The position numbers and the translations under genes were made by a program. From G965212025 sp965215765 (GTDB taxonomy: Bacteria > Pseudomonadota > Gammaproteobacteria > Poriferisulfidales > Oxydemutatoraceae): DNA of 64,000 nucleotides. Positions 8,477 through 17,177 of this stretch are shown one piece after another; the first letter of the stretch is position 1, and every line of letters starts with the position of its first letter. The notes beneath the pieces are model-generated. The model was not told where the DNA came from and searched no databases. It worked only from the letters and a program-made list of their open reading frames with translations. The stretch is from positions 620,001 through 684,000 of the forward strand of contig OZ244118.1 in NCBI GenBank assembly GCA_965215765.1, read 5' to 3'.

Positions 8477-9886
8477 GTCGCCGACCTTTGTCCCATCCCA
8501 AGAGGTCGCGGGTCAAGAATTATTGGGCAGTCTTTCGGGCTGGTGGCAGCTAAGCCTGGCGTTTTCCTTTTGTCCAGAGCCGCCTTCATGCTTTCATTTT
8601 CTCCAAGACTGCGCGTACGAAACGGCCTTCGGCAAATGTCTGGTGCCCGGGTACCGTGCTCTTCGGCGGGACGGCCAAGGCAAGCAGAGCATTCGTCAAA
8701 CCGGACTCCTTGCCCGCAATAGTGGCCTGAACAAATTATTCACAGGCCTTGCTCTTTACCGCTAAATGGGTCGCGCAGGGTTCAGTTTGCGAGCCATTGC
8801 CGGTTCGGAAACATTCGCTTATGTGGACGCGAACGGGTGAGCAGCTTGAGAATGAAGTTTTGCAGGTCTTGCTTCTCTCTCTTTGCGATGCAATCTAAAG
8901 TCCCAAGTGCGCCCGGACTGCCGCCAAGCTGTCTTTGCCGTCAAAGGTTGTGACACCTTTAAGCCAGCCGGGCAGAGCTTCGGGATGAGCTTTTAGCCAA
9001 TTGGTGGCTGACTCGCCCGGTTCCAATTTCTTGTCCAGAATTCCTGCCATGACTTCATTTTCCATGGCCAGGGTGAACTTAAGGTTACTCACAAAGCGCC
9101 CAACATTCGGGCACTCCTTCACGTAGCCCTTGCGTACGTTTGTGTAGATGGTTGCACCACCGAGGTTTGGGCCGAACCAGTCGTCACCGCCTGTGAGGTA
9201 GACCATGTCATGGTTTGCGTTCATCGGGTGCGGCTCCCAGCCGAGGAATACGAGCCACTTGCCCCGCCGCTCGGCTCGTTTGACCTGTGACAACATGCCT
9301 TGCTCGGAAGATTCAACCACTGTGAAACCTTTCAGCCCAAAGGCACCACTCTTGATCATGTCCAAGATCAGGCGGTTGCCATCATTACCGGGTTCGATTG
9401 CGTGAATTTTGCCTTGGAGCTTTTCACGAAACTTGGCAATGTCTGCAAAGTCACGGAGCCCTCCCTCCGCGACAAACTTTGGGACGGCAAGGGTGTATTT
9501 GGCTCCCTCAAGATTGGCTCCGAGGACTTCAACAGATCCTTCATCACGATATTTGGCAATATCCCCTTCCATGGATGGCATCCAGTTCCCCAGAAAGACG
9601 TCCACATCTTTGTTTTTGAGGCTGGCGTATGTTACGGGAACCGCCAGAAAATGGCTTTCAGGATCGTAGCCTAGTCCCTCCAGAATTGTCATGGCAATGG
9701 CGTTCGTAGACGTGATGTCAGTCCACCCGACATCCGAAAAAGTGACTTTTTTGCATGATTGTGAGTCACCTGCCAACGCCAATTGCGTCATGGCGGCCAG
9801 TGCCATGGTGGCCACCATGGTGGAGATGGCACATTGGAACCATGGTTTTCTGAATCTGAGCATGTTTCTTATCCTCGTTAGTAAAG
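8477..9886. repeat. 1.4-kb segmental duplication, copy 2 (choX2 and 3' flank)
   Basis: Partner of 4735-6147 in the same orientation. Homology begins at the shared CCGACCTTTGTCCCATCC and ends just beyond the choX ribosome-binding site. The stretch between choW and choX2 (8310-8894) therefore holds the repeated non-coding flank and no recognised gene. The frame 8424-8765 differs in extent from its counterpart at 4747-5025 and is unlikely to be coding. Confidence 0.9.
8895..9863 (-). CDS. choX: choline-binding periplasmic protein, intact copy
   Basis: This 322-residue ChoX-like protein keeps all the aromatic-cage motifs: DVGWTD, GNWMPSM, GAKYTLAVP and GWEPHPMN. The start is placed at 9863 (MLRFRKPWF), because the signal peptide begins there and GAGG lies about 10 nt upstream. 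The longer frame from 9914 adds 17 residues that disrupt the signal peptide. It is the first gene of the minus-strand choXWV cluster and is divergent from betB, so import and oxidation of choline are probably co-regulated from the 9864-10105 region. It probably supplies the functional choline receptor. Confidence 0.88.
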   Translation of the reverse strand: MLRFRKPWFQCAISTMVATMALAAMTQLALAGDSQSCKKVTFSDVGWTDITSTNAIAMTILEGLGYDPESHFLAVPVTYASLKNKDVDVFLGNWMPSMEGDIAKYRDEGSVEVLGANLEGAKYTLAVPKFVAEGGLRDFADIAKFREKLQGKIHAIEPGNDGNRLILDMIKSGAFGLKGFTVVESSEQGMLSQVKRAERRGKWLVFLGWEPHPMNANHDMVYLTGGDDWFGPNLGGATIYTNVRKGYVKECPNVGRFVSNLKFTLAMENEVMAGILDKKLEPGESATNWLKAHPEALPGWLKGVTTFDGKDSLAAVRAHLGL

Positions 9887-10105
9887 AACTGTGTGCCCAG
9901 ACTTGTGTGCCCAAGCGTACGCGTACAGACTAGTCAAAAGCAACATTAGAAGCAACCGGCCCAGGACGCGCTTGGACTGTTCGGCTTCTTGCAGAACCGC
10001 CAGCGTTTTGGCCGCTTGCACCACCTCCTGGCAAAGTTTTTTTGACTTGCACAGGTAATGAATCTGGTATAAACATGCAGGTCACGAGAAGGGGAGGTTA
10101 CCGGT
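9864..10105. promoter_or_regulatory. divergent choX2/betB control region
   Basis: The 242 bp between the divergent choX2 and betB genes must hold both promoters. On the plus strand TTGACT (10042-10047) and TATAAA (10068-10073) resemble sigma70 boxes, but the spacer is 20 bp, so the pairing is doubtful. A strong ribosome-binding site GGGGAGG precedes betB. No betI-type repressor gene is in the window. Confidence 0.4.
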
Positions 10106-11569
10106 ATGGAAAAATCGCATCTGCAAAGACTCTATGTTGGCGGGCGCTACGTTGATAGCAGTTCTCCGCAAACGTTCGAGTCTGTAAATCCGGCGACCGG
10201 GGAAACGATCTGCTCGGTCCAAGTCGCGTGTCCTGAAGACGTGGGTCTCGCTGTTGCCTCTGCACAGGAAGGGTTTGCGGTGTGGTCACGCATGTCTGGC
10301 ACGCAACGGGGTCGTGTTCTCTCAGACGCGGTTCGCTTGTTGCGTGCGCGCAATCGTGAACTCGCCGAACTTGAGGTTCAGGATACCGGCAAACCCATTC
10401 GGGAAGCCGAAGCGGTTGATGTGGCTTCCGGGGCGGACTGCATTGAGTACTTTGCCGGGCTCGCGGCGAAGTTGGAAGGAAGTCATGCGGATCTGGGCAG
10501 CGCGTTCTTTTATACACGCCGCGAGCCACTCGGGGTGTGTGCGGGCATCGGAGCCTGGAACTACCCGATTCAGATTGCCTGCTGGAAGTCTGCGCCAGCT
10601 CTGGCGTGTGGAAACGCGATGATCTTCAAGCCCTCTGAAATGACGCCATTGACGGCGCTGAAGCTGGCGGAGATCTATAGTGAGGCAGGACTGCCAGACG
10701 GCGTGTTCAATGTCGTGAACGGGTTTGGTGCAACGGGTGAAGCACTCGCCAGCCATCCGGGAGTTGCGAAAATCTCTCTTACCGGATCAGTTGCCACTGG
10801 CAAAAAAATCATGGCAGTCGGTGCCAAAACCTTGAAACATGTCACTTTGGAGTTGGGCGGCAAATCGCCCTTGATCATTTTTGAAGATGCGGATCTTGAC
10901 CAAGCGGTTTCAGCTGCCATGACGGCAAATTTCTATACGCAGGGGCAGATCTGTACCAATGGAACCCGGGTCTTTGTGCAGGAGGACATTCACGATGACT
11001 TCATGAGGCGACTGATCGAACGAACCCGCAAGATTCGCATCGGGGATCCCATGGATCCCGAAACGCAAATGGGCTCTCTGATCTCTCAGAAGCATTTGAA
11101 CGTTGTGCTGGGCTATATTGAGGCTGGAAATGCAGAAGGTGCCAAGCTGGTCAGTGGAGGTGAGAGGGTGCATTCCCGGACTTTGTCAAAAGGTTTCTTT
11201 GTCGAGCCGACGATATTCGACTTCTGCACCGACAACATGACCATCGTGCGCGAAGAAATCTTCGGCCCGGTCATGTCGGTGCTCACGTTTCGGAACGAGG
11301 ATGAGGTGGTGCCGCGCGCGAATCACACGGAGTTCGGTCTTGCTGCGGGTCTCTTTACGAGTGATCTGAAGAGAGCACACCGTGTCGTCGCTCAGCTGCA
11401 AGCGGGCGTTTGCTGGATCAACAACTACAACGTTACCCCGATTGAGATGCCCTTCGGTGGCTACAAACAATCGGGCTATGGTCGCGAAAACGGTCTTGCT
11501 GCGCTTGAGCATTACACGCAACTCAAGAGTGTTTATGTCGAAATGGGGACTGTGGAGTCGTCCTTCTAA
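10106..11569 (+). CDS. betB: betaine aldehyde dehydrogenase
   Basis: This 487-residue NAD(P)-dependent aldehyde dehydrogenase converts betaine aldehyde to glycine betaine. Family landmarks are NPATGE near residue 30, GIGAWNYPIQIACWK (near 150), FKPSEMTPLTA, the general-base glutamate in VTLELGGKSP (near 250), the catalytic cysteine in GQICTNGTRVF (near 285), and EEIFGPVMSVL near 390. Length is normal for BetB. It is followed by betA, the usual partner, but about 300 bp of duplicated junction debris separates them. Together with choXWV it turns imported choline into osmoprotectant. Confidence 0.93.
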   Translation: MEKSHLQRLYVGGRYVDSSSPQTFESVNPATGETICSVQVACPEDVGLAVASAQEGFAVWSRMSGTQRGRVLSDAVRLLRARNRELAELEVQDTGKPIREAEAVDVASGADCIEYFAGLAAKLEGSHADLGSAFFYTRREPLGVCAGIGAWNYPIQIACWKSAPALACGNAMIFKPSEMTPLTALKLAEIYSEAGLPDGVFNVVNGFGATGEALASHPGVAKISLTGSVATGKKIMAVGAKTLKHVTLELGGKSPLIIFEDADLDQAVSAAMTANFYTQGQICTNGTRVFVQEDIHDDFMRRLIERTRKIRIGDPMDPETQMGSLISQKHLNVVLGYIEAGNAEGAKLVSGGERVHSRTLSKGFFVEPTIFDFCTDNMTIVREEIFGPVMSVLTFRNEDEVVPRANHTEFGLAAGLFTSDLKRAHRVVAQLQAGVCWINNYNVTPIEMPFGGYKQSGYGRENGLAALEHYTQLKSVYVEMGTVESSF

Positions 11570-11896
11570 GCGGGATGGCGTGGGAAGCGTGGCAATGAAA
11601 GCGTTTGACTACGTCCAATCGGGCTATGGTCGCGAAAACAGTCTTGCTGCGGGTCTCTTTACGAGTGATCTGAAGAGAGCACACTGTGTCGTCGCTCAGT
11701 TGCAAGCAGGTGTTTGCTGGATCAACAACTACAACGTTACCCCGATTGAAATGCCCTTCGGAGGCTACAAACAATCGGGCTATGGTCGCGAACGGTCTTG
11801 CTGCGCTTGAGCATTACACGCAACTCAAGAGTGCTTATGTTGAAATGGTGACTGTGGAGTCGTCCTTCTAAGCGGGATGGCGTGGGAAGCGTGGCA
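11570..11896 (+). repeat. duplicated betB-end/betA-start junction
   Basis: After the betB stop, the sequence up to the first codons of betA appears (11570-11614). It then jumps back into betB 3' sequence (matching 11336-11569 with internal rearrangement), and repeats the junction before the true betA. The switch points sit at the repeated phrase CAATCGGGCTATGGTCGCGAA. The copied betB piece is internally spliced and has no intact product. Confidence 0.88.
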
Positions 11897-13576
11897 ATGA
11901 AAGCGTTTGACTATGTCATTGTTGGGGCCGGTTCGGCAGGCTGTGTTCTGGCAAATCGTCTGAGCGAAGACCCGGATGTGAGCGTGCTGCTTCTGGAGGC
12001 AGGAGGCAGTGACCGAAGCCTTTTTATCCAGATGCCGACAGCCCTCTCGATACCAATGAATCAGGAACGCTACAACTGGCGTTTTGAGACAGAACCGGAG
12101 CCGTATTGCAATGGCCGCCGGATGCACGTCCCGCGCGGCAAGGTCATTGGTGGTTCCTCCTCGATCAATGGCATGGTTTATGTGCGCGGTCATTCCTGCG
12201 ACTTCGATGACTGGCAGGAGCAGGGCGCGAAGAACTGGGACTATCGTCATTGCCTGCCTTATTTTCGCCGTGCCGAAAAATGGATTGGTGGTGCCGACGA
12301 GTATCGTGGCGACCACGGGCCACTCGGTACTTGCAATGGCAACGAGATGAAGCTCAACCCGCTGTATCAAGCGTTCATCGACGCCGGTTCTGATGCGGGA
12401 TATGGCACTACAGAAGACTACAACGGGTACCGCCAGGAAGGCTTCGGCCCCATGCATATGACCGTCAAGGACGGGGTGCGAGCCTCTACTGCCAACGCCT
12501 ATCTCAGGCCGGTCATGCGCCGACCCAATCTGAAGGTGGTCACAAAAACCCTGAGTACTCGCATTGTTCTGGATGGCAGGAAAGCGACCGGTGTCGAATA
12601 TATCCGTGGTGGCGTGACGAGCATCGTTCATGCAAGCCGGGAAGTTCTCCTCGCGACCGGTTCGGTTGGCTCGCCTTGTCTGCTTCAGCTTTCCGGCATC
12701 GGTCCCAGACGGGTTCTTGAGCAAGCAGGTGTTGAGGTTAGGCACGATCTCCCGGGGGTTGGAGAGAACCTGCAAGATCACCTGGAAGTTTATTTTCAGT
12801 ATCGTTGCAAGCAAGCAATCACGCTCAACGGCAAGTTGGGGCTGGTCAGCAAAGGATTGATCGGGGTGCGCTGGCTGCTCTTCAAGGACGGACTCGGGGC
12901 GACGAATCACTTTGAGTCCTGTGCATTCATTCGTTCTCGGGCAGGGGTGAAATGGCCAGACATCCAGTATCACTTCGTGCCTGTGGCAATGCGCTATGAC
13001 GGTCAGGCCAGCTTTGATGGCCATGGCTTTCAAGTCCATGTCGGCCCGAACAAGACCAAGTCCCAGGGCAGGATTCAGATCAGGTCAGCTGATCCGCTTG
13101 AGAAGCCCAGCATCCTCAATAACTACATGATGTCTGCAGAAGATCGGGCAGATTGGTGCAGGGTGATCAGGCTCACGCGGGAAATCATTGCGCAGCCAGC
13201 GCTGGATTCCTACCGCGGTGAGGAGATTCAACCGGGTAAGGATGTTCAAACGGACGACGAAATCGTTGCATGGGCTCGCGAAAACGTGGAAAGCGCCTAC
13301 CACCCTTCGTGTACCTGCAAAATGGGCTCGAGTGATGACCGCATGGCAGTGCTTGATTCTGAGTGCCGGGTTCGCGGGATCCAGAACCTGCGGGTCGTTG
13401 ACTCGTCCATATTCCCGACCATCACAAACGGAAACCTCAACGCGCCTACGATTATGGTCGCCGAAAAAGCAGCGGACTTGATTCGGGGACGCGAGCCCTT
13501 GGCACCATCGACTGCGCCGTCATGGGTTGATCCACAGTGGCGAACGCGTCAAAGGGAAGGCGAGCCAAAGCGATAG
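11897..13576 (+). CDS. betA: choline dehydrogenase
   Basis: This GMC-family flavoprotein of 559 residues oxidises choline to betaine aldehyde at the inner membrane. The FAD-binding motif GAGSAGCVLANRL is at the N terminus. GMC signature segments include GGSSSINGMVYVRG (near residue 85) and ATGSVGSPCLLQLSGIG (near 250). The C-terminal active-site stretch reads SAYHPSCTCKMG, with NGNLNAPTIMVAEKAAD after it. The start at 11897 (MKAFDYVIVGAG) matches the normal BetA N terminus, whereas an upstream GTG/ATG frame adds five residues. Its last ~50 codons are multiplied downstream as non-coding debris. Confidence 0.93.
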   Translation: MKAFDYVIVGAGSAGCVLANRLSEDPDVSVLLLEAGGSDRSLFIQMPTALSIPMNQERYNWRFETEPEPYCNGRRMHVPRGKVIGGSSSINGMVYVRGHSCDFDDWQEQGAKNWDYRHCLPYFRRAEKWIGGADEYRGDHGPLGTCNGNEMKLNPLYQAFIDAGSDAGYGTTEDYNGYRQEGFGPMHMTVKDGVRASTANAYLRPVMRRPNLKVVTKTLSTRIVLDGRKATGVEYIRGGVTSIVHASREVLLATGSVGSPCLLQLSGIGPRRVLEQAGVEVRHDLPGVGENLQDHLEVYFQYRCKQAITLNGKLGLVSKGLIGVRWLLFKDGLGATNHFESCAFIRSRAGVKWPDIQYHFVPVAMRYDGQASFDGHGFQVHVGPNKTKSQGRIQIRSADPLEKPSILNNYMMSAEDRADWCRVIRLTREIIAQPALDSYRGEEIQPGKDVQTDDEIVAWARENVESAYHPSCTCKMGSSDDRMAVLDSECRVRGIQNLRVVDSSIFPTITNGNLNAPTIMVAEKAADLIRGREPLAPSTAPSWVDPQWRTRQREGEPKR

Positions 13577-14506
13577 TGAGCGGGAGAGTCGGGAGGTAGC
13601 TTCTACTTCCTGTGGCGAACGCGTCAAAGGGAAGGCGAACCAAAGCGATAGTGAACGGGAGCCGGGGTAGTGAGAGGGAGTCGGGAGATACCTCTACTCC
13701 AGTGGCGAACGCGTCAAAGGGAAGGCGAGCCAAAGCGATAGTGAACGGTAGTGGAGGGAGTCGGGAGGTAGCTTCTATTTCCTGTGGCGAATGCGTCAAA
13801 GGGAAGGCGAGCAAAACAAACGGAAATCTCAACGCACCTACGATTATGGTCGCCGAAAAAGCAGCGGACTTGATTCGAGGACGCGAGCCCTTGGCATCAT
13901 TCTGGAGTGGCGAACGCGGCAAAGGGAAGGCGAGCCAAAGCGATAGTGAACGGTAGTGGAGGGAGTCGGGAGGTAGCTTCTACTTCCTGTGGCGAATGCG
14001 GTAAAGGGAAGGCGAGCAAAACAAACGAAAATCTCAACGCGCCTACGATTATGGTCGCCGAAAAAGCAGCGGACTTGATTCGGGGGCGCGAGCCCTTGGC
14101 GCCATTGACTGCGCTGTCATGGGTTGATCCACAGTGGCGAACGCGGCAAAGGGAAGGCGAGCCAAAGAGGTAGTGGGCGATAGTGAGAGGGAGTGAGAGG
14201 GAGTGAGAGGGAGTCGGGAGACACCTTTACTCCAGCGGCGAATGAGGCAAAGGGAAGGCGAGCAAAACAAACGGAAACCTCAACGCGCCTACGATTATGG
14301 TCGCCGAAAAGGCAGCGGACTTGATTCGGGGACGCGAACCCTTGGTGTCATTCTGGAGTGGCGAATGCGGCAAAGGGAAGGCGAGCAAAACAAACGAAAA
14401 TCTCAACGCGCCTACGATTATGGTCGCCGAAAAAGCAGCGGACTTGATTCGGGGACGCGAGCCCTTGGTGCCATTCTGGAGTGGCGAACAGTCGGGAGGT
14501 AGCCGA
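13577..14506 (+). repeat. array of degenerate betA 3'-end copies
   Basis: Pieces of the last ~150 bp of betA are repeated. The GGCGAACGCGTCAAAGGG element recurs near 13613, 13703, 13785, 13908, 13990, 14135, 14236, 14359 and 14482. The longer element encoding NLNAPTIMVAEKAADLIRG recurs near 13829, 14029, 14276 and 14398. The elements are joined by variable short spacers rich in GAGTCGGGAG. The frames are not maintained as genes. It ends at the Fic gene stop. Confidence 0.9.
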
Positions 14507-16072
14507 TTACTCTTGGTGGTCTGCAGCCGACGATTCACCGTGAAAGATTTCGTCGTACTTTTCCTCAATGGCTCGTGCTTCAGATTCAGTGAGCAGCTTG
14601 AGCTGTTTGTCGCGCTTGCGCTTTGACAGCTTGCCATTGTTTTGCTGCAGAAAGCGGATAAGCAGATCAACCAATCTGTCCGGCATATCGAAATGGTCTT
14701 TGATGAAGTGACTCAGCAAATCATGCTTTCTGAGGTAGGCAACTTCTTCAGGCAGGGTTTTGTTGACAGTCTCTGCCACACACTCAAAGAGAAACTCCGC
14801 TTGCCTGGTTGCATCAAAATAGCGGTAAAGGTCAATGGTCTCGTTCAAAACCTCAACATTGTTCTTTTCGGTTGGCCGCCACTTCACTAGCTCAAGCCGC
14901 GGCTTTGAATAATGCTCCAGCACCTGTTGATATTCATCTATCCGCTTCAAAATAACGGCGGATACCGGAAAGACCAGAGCTTTGGGGACAAAGCTTTTTT
15001 CAGCCAACACATGATGAAAGAGGTAACGGTGAATTCGGCCATTCCCGTCTTCAAATGGGTGAATGAAGACAAATCCAAAGGCGATGAGCGCGGCCATGAG
15101 CACAGCGTCATAGTTGCTGTCACCAAGAAGTTGGCAAGTTTCAATTAAACCGGAGAGGAGGCTTTGCAAGTCTTCTGCACGTGCGCTGATATGTGCGGGA
15201 ACCGGCATGTGTGTTATGAGGTCGTGGTCGCCGATGAAGCCACCTTCAGTGCGGTATCCGTGCCAGAAGCGGCTGTCGGCGATTACGATAGTCTGAAGAT
15301 ATTCGAGTTCCTCAACACTTAACCTGAGCTGACCCGCTTTGCCGATGACTTTTGCCCATCGTTCAATACGTGTATGGGGAGGGCTTTCCCCTTCTATGAT
15401 GTAGGAAGCCTTTGAGTCTTTGAGCAAAAGAAAAGAAGCAGCTCGACTCAGCAAATCAGCATGGGTTTCCCCAATATTTTTTACAGCTGCCTGCGAGAGA
15501 TTCATGGCGATAAATTGATCAAGCTTTTCTGTGCGCCTGATCAACGGGCAGAACGCACGGGTGCCCGGCAAGTTGTTGCAAACACGGTGGCGTTTCGAGT
15601 TACGAGGTGGCCCGGCATATTGCAAAGTGTCATTGATGAGGGGAACAAACTTCAAACGCTCGGCATCTTTCAGGTCGAGCTCCTCTTCGCAAAGCCACTC
15701 ATATAAAAACCAAATCCGTCGGCTGTAGGTTCCCGTAGGCTTTGACCGAACAATTTCGGCGATGCCCTGAGATCCAATAGCCTCGAACAGGGCTTTGAGA
15801 ACGGCGAGATCAACTCCTTCGTGCTTGAGCGCAAAGTAAAGATGACCTTGGAGGGTGTCGTCCGGCTTGTGACGGGGCGTGAATATGCGCCAGCAGTCCT
15901 GGTCATGCTTGTTGTGCCTGGCACCTATCGCACAAGGGTAATCCGGGACTGGGACGGATAACTCATGGTGTGCGACCAGCGCGGCATATCCGGCAAGGGT
16001 CATGCCGTATTCAGGTATCGGAGAATGGCGAAATTCCCTTACTTGTCTTGTTGTCTGGTTGTATTTTGTCAT
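14507..16072 (-). CDS. Fic-domain protein (probable AMP transferase)
   Basis: This 521-residue Fic protein has the active-site motif HPFEDGNGRIHR at residues 338-349, complete with catalytic His and the Gly/Arg residues. An [S/T]xxxE[G/N]-type inhibitory motif, SYIIEG, lies at 223-228, so by family knowledge it should be auto-inhibited by its own N-terminal helix. The C-terminal ~140 residues look helical (LRKHDLLSHFIKDHFDMPDR) and may bind DNA or targets. No antitoxin-like partner is adjacent. The gene lies between betA debris and the 49-bp repeat array. No Shine-Dalgarno precedes the ATG, which sits inside a palindrome. Confidence 0.88.
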   Translation of the reverse strand: MTKYNQTTRQVREFRHSPIPEYGMTLAGYAALVAHHELSVPVPDYPCAIGARHNKHDQDCWRIFTPRHKPDDTLQGHLYFALKHEGVDLAVLKALFEAIGSQGIAEIVRSKPTGTYSRRIWFLYEWLCEEELDLKDAERLKFVPLINDTLQYAGPPRNSKRHRVCNNLPGTRAFCPLIRRTEKLDQFIAMNLSQAAVKNIGETHADLLSRAASFLLLKDSKASYIIEGESPPHTRIERWAKVIGKAGQLRLSVEELEYLQTIVIADSRFWHGYRTEGGFIGDHDLITHMPVPAHISARAEDLQSLLSGLIETCQLLGDSNYDAVLMAALIAFGFVFIHPFEDGNGRIHRYLFHHVLAEKSFVPKALVFPVSAVILKRIDEYQQVLEHYSKPRLELVKWRPTEKNNVEVLNETIDLYRYFDATRQAEFLFECVAETVNKTLPEEVAYLRKHDLLSHFIKDHFDMPDRLVDLLIRFLQQNNGKLSKRKRDKQLKLLTESEARAIEEKYDEIFHGESSAADHQE

Positions 16073-16082
16073 TTACGTAAAT
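16071..16082. promoter_or_regulatory. 12-bp perfect palindrome over the Fic start codon
   Basis: ATTTACGTAAAT reads the same on both strands, and the Fic ATG (complement of 16070-16072) overlaps its edge. The position would allow a dimeric regulator to block expression. This is inference from symmetry only. Confidence 0.4.
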
Positions 16083-16113
16083 TTATGTTGGTTTTTAAGT
16101 CCCTGCATCATGT

Positions 16114-16500
16114 CATGAAAAACGATCGCAGGAAAGCAATTTTATGAAAAACGATTGCAGGAAGGCAATTTTGTGAAAAACGATCGCAACCCATGAAAAA
16201 CGATTGCAGGAAGGAGATTTTGTGAAAAACGATTGCAACCCATGAAAAACGTTCGCAGGAAGGAGATTTTGTGAAAAACGATTGCAACCCATGAAAAACG
16301 TTCGCAGGAAGGAGATTTTGTGAAAAACGATTGCAACCCATGAAAAATGATCGCAGGACGGGGTTTTTGTGAAAAACGATCGCAGGAAGGTGGGTTTGTG
16401 AAAAATGATCGCAAGAATGCAATTTTGTGAAAAACGATTGCAACTCATGAAAAACGTTCGCAGGAAGGAGATTTTGTGAAAAACGATTTCTTCTCATGGG
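16114..16500. repeat. 49-bp tandem repeat array
   Basis: The period is 49 bp in the core (CATGAAAAA starts at 16192, 16241, 16290, 16339). Each unit has two sub-elements of 29 and 20 bp that both begin TGAAAAACGATTGC or a close variant. About seventeen sub-elements are visible, degrading at both ends. Frames through it on the minus strand merely reflect the repeats. A remnant of the same family lies at 18520-18625. Confidence 0.9.
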
Positions 16501-16544
16501 AAATGGTTGTAGACCGATAGCACTGTGAAAGGCGATTTCTGCCG

Positions 16545-16830
16545 ATGAAAAGTAATTTTTGGCGTACAGGCGGCAGAGGAGCAACTGACCGGTGTGACTT
16601 CGTTGCAATAGTCAACCCCGGTTAACCAAGTACACCCCAGTTCAAAGCACAGTTCTTCGCCCAAGTTTGGCCGTGACCGTGCCGCCGCTGATGGTTAAGG
16701 TGCGACCAATCGGTGAGCCGGATGGGATGGTTGCTTGGACTGTTTTCGGACGATCCTTTAGTAAGTCGGCAGGGTGAGGGAAGGGAGGCAGCAAATCTGC
16801 GCTCTGCTTCAGGAAAGGCCGGTACTTGGC
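16545..16830. repeat. tRNA-fMet-associated segment, copy 1 (most decayed)
   Basis: This matches, with many differences, the segments at 18605-18940, 19025-19200, 22025-22210 and 22840-22945. Shared phrases include CAATCGGTGAGCCGGA and CGGACGATCC. In this copy it joins the 49-bp array on the left to the end of the restriction-like gene on the right. No gene of its own is seen. Confidence 0.8.
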
Positions 16831-17171
16831 GGTTGTGAGGGCAGGATTTGAGCTTTGGCAAACAACCTGGGAAGAAACTCTTCCAAAACCGTGTTATCCA
16901 GTTTCAGTTGTCCCTTTTGGCACTGAAGGAAATTTGCATCGGAACAAAAGATCAGATCAAACTCCACCGACTTTTTATACGCGTTCAAGAGTTCAACCAA
17001 ACACTCCAAAAGCTCATCGCCGTCGGCATCAAGCTTGTCCATTCCGTCGACCCATGCTTCGTACTTGGCAATATGCGCCCCTACTCTGGGCAGATCTGCA
17101 GCAGGAAGCTTCGGGTTCTGCTCAAGCGCATTGAGTTTGTCGCCATGGACGCTTTCAACAACCACATTCAT
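16809..17171 (-). pseudogene. truncated protein, possible restriction endonuclease partner of the methyltransferase
   Basis: This is a frame of about 120 residues starting ATG at 17171, 6 nt after the methyltransferase stop. AAAGG overlaps that stop, which is typical of a coupled two-gene operon. The acidic N-terminal part (HGDKLNALEQNPKLPAADLP, then DGMDKLDADGDELLECLVEL) is not a family I can name. The last ~15 residues are encoded by the tRNA-fMet-associated repeat, so the original 3' end has been cut off. Location behind a DNA methyltransferase suggests a restriction enzyme; that is inference. Confidence 0.5.
16828..16855 (-). pseudogene. tRNA-fMet 3' end remnant
   Basis: About 25 nt match the 3' acceptor strand and T arm of the intact tRNA-fMet at 22942 (GGCAGGATTTGA preserved on the plus strand). 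The rest of the tRNA is missing. It marks the right-hand edge of the truncated restriction-like gene. Confidence 0.6.
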
Positions 17172-17177
17172 CACCGG

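Noticed and set aside
16114..16500. Possible CRISPR array
   Set aside because: Sub-elements are contiguous 29- and 20-bp variants with no unique spacers, repeats drift from unit to unit, and no cas genes are present.
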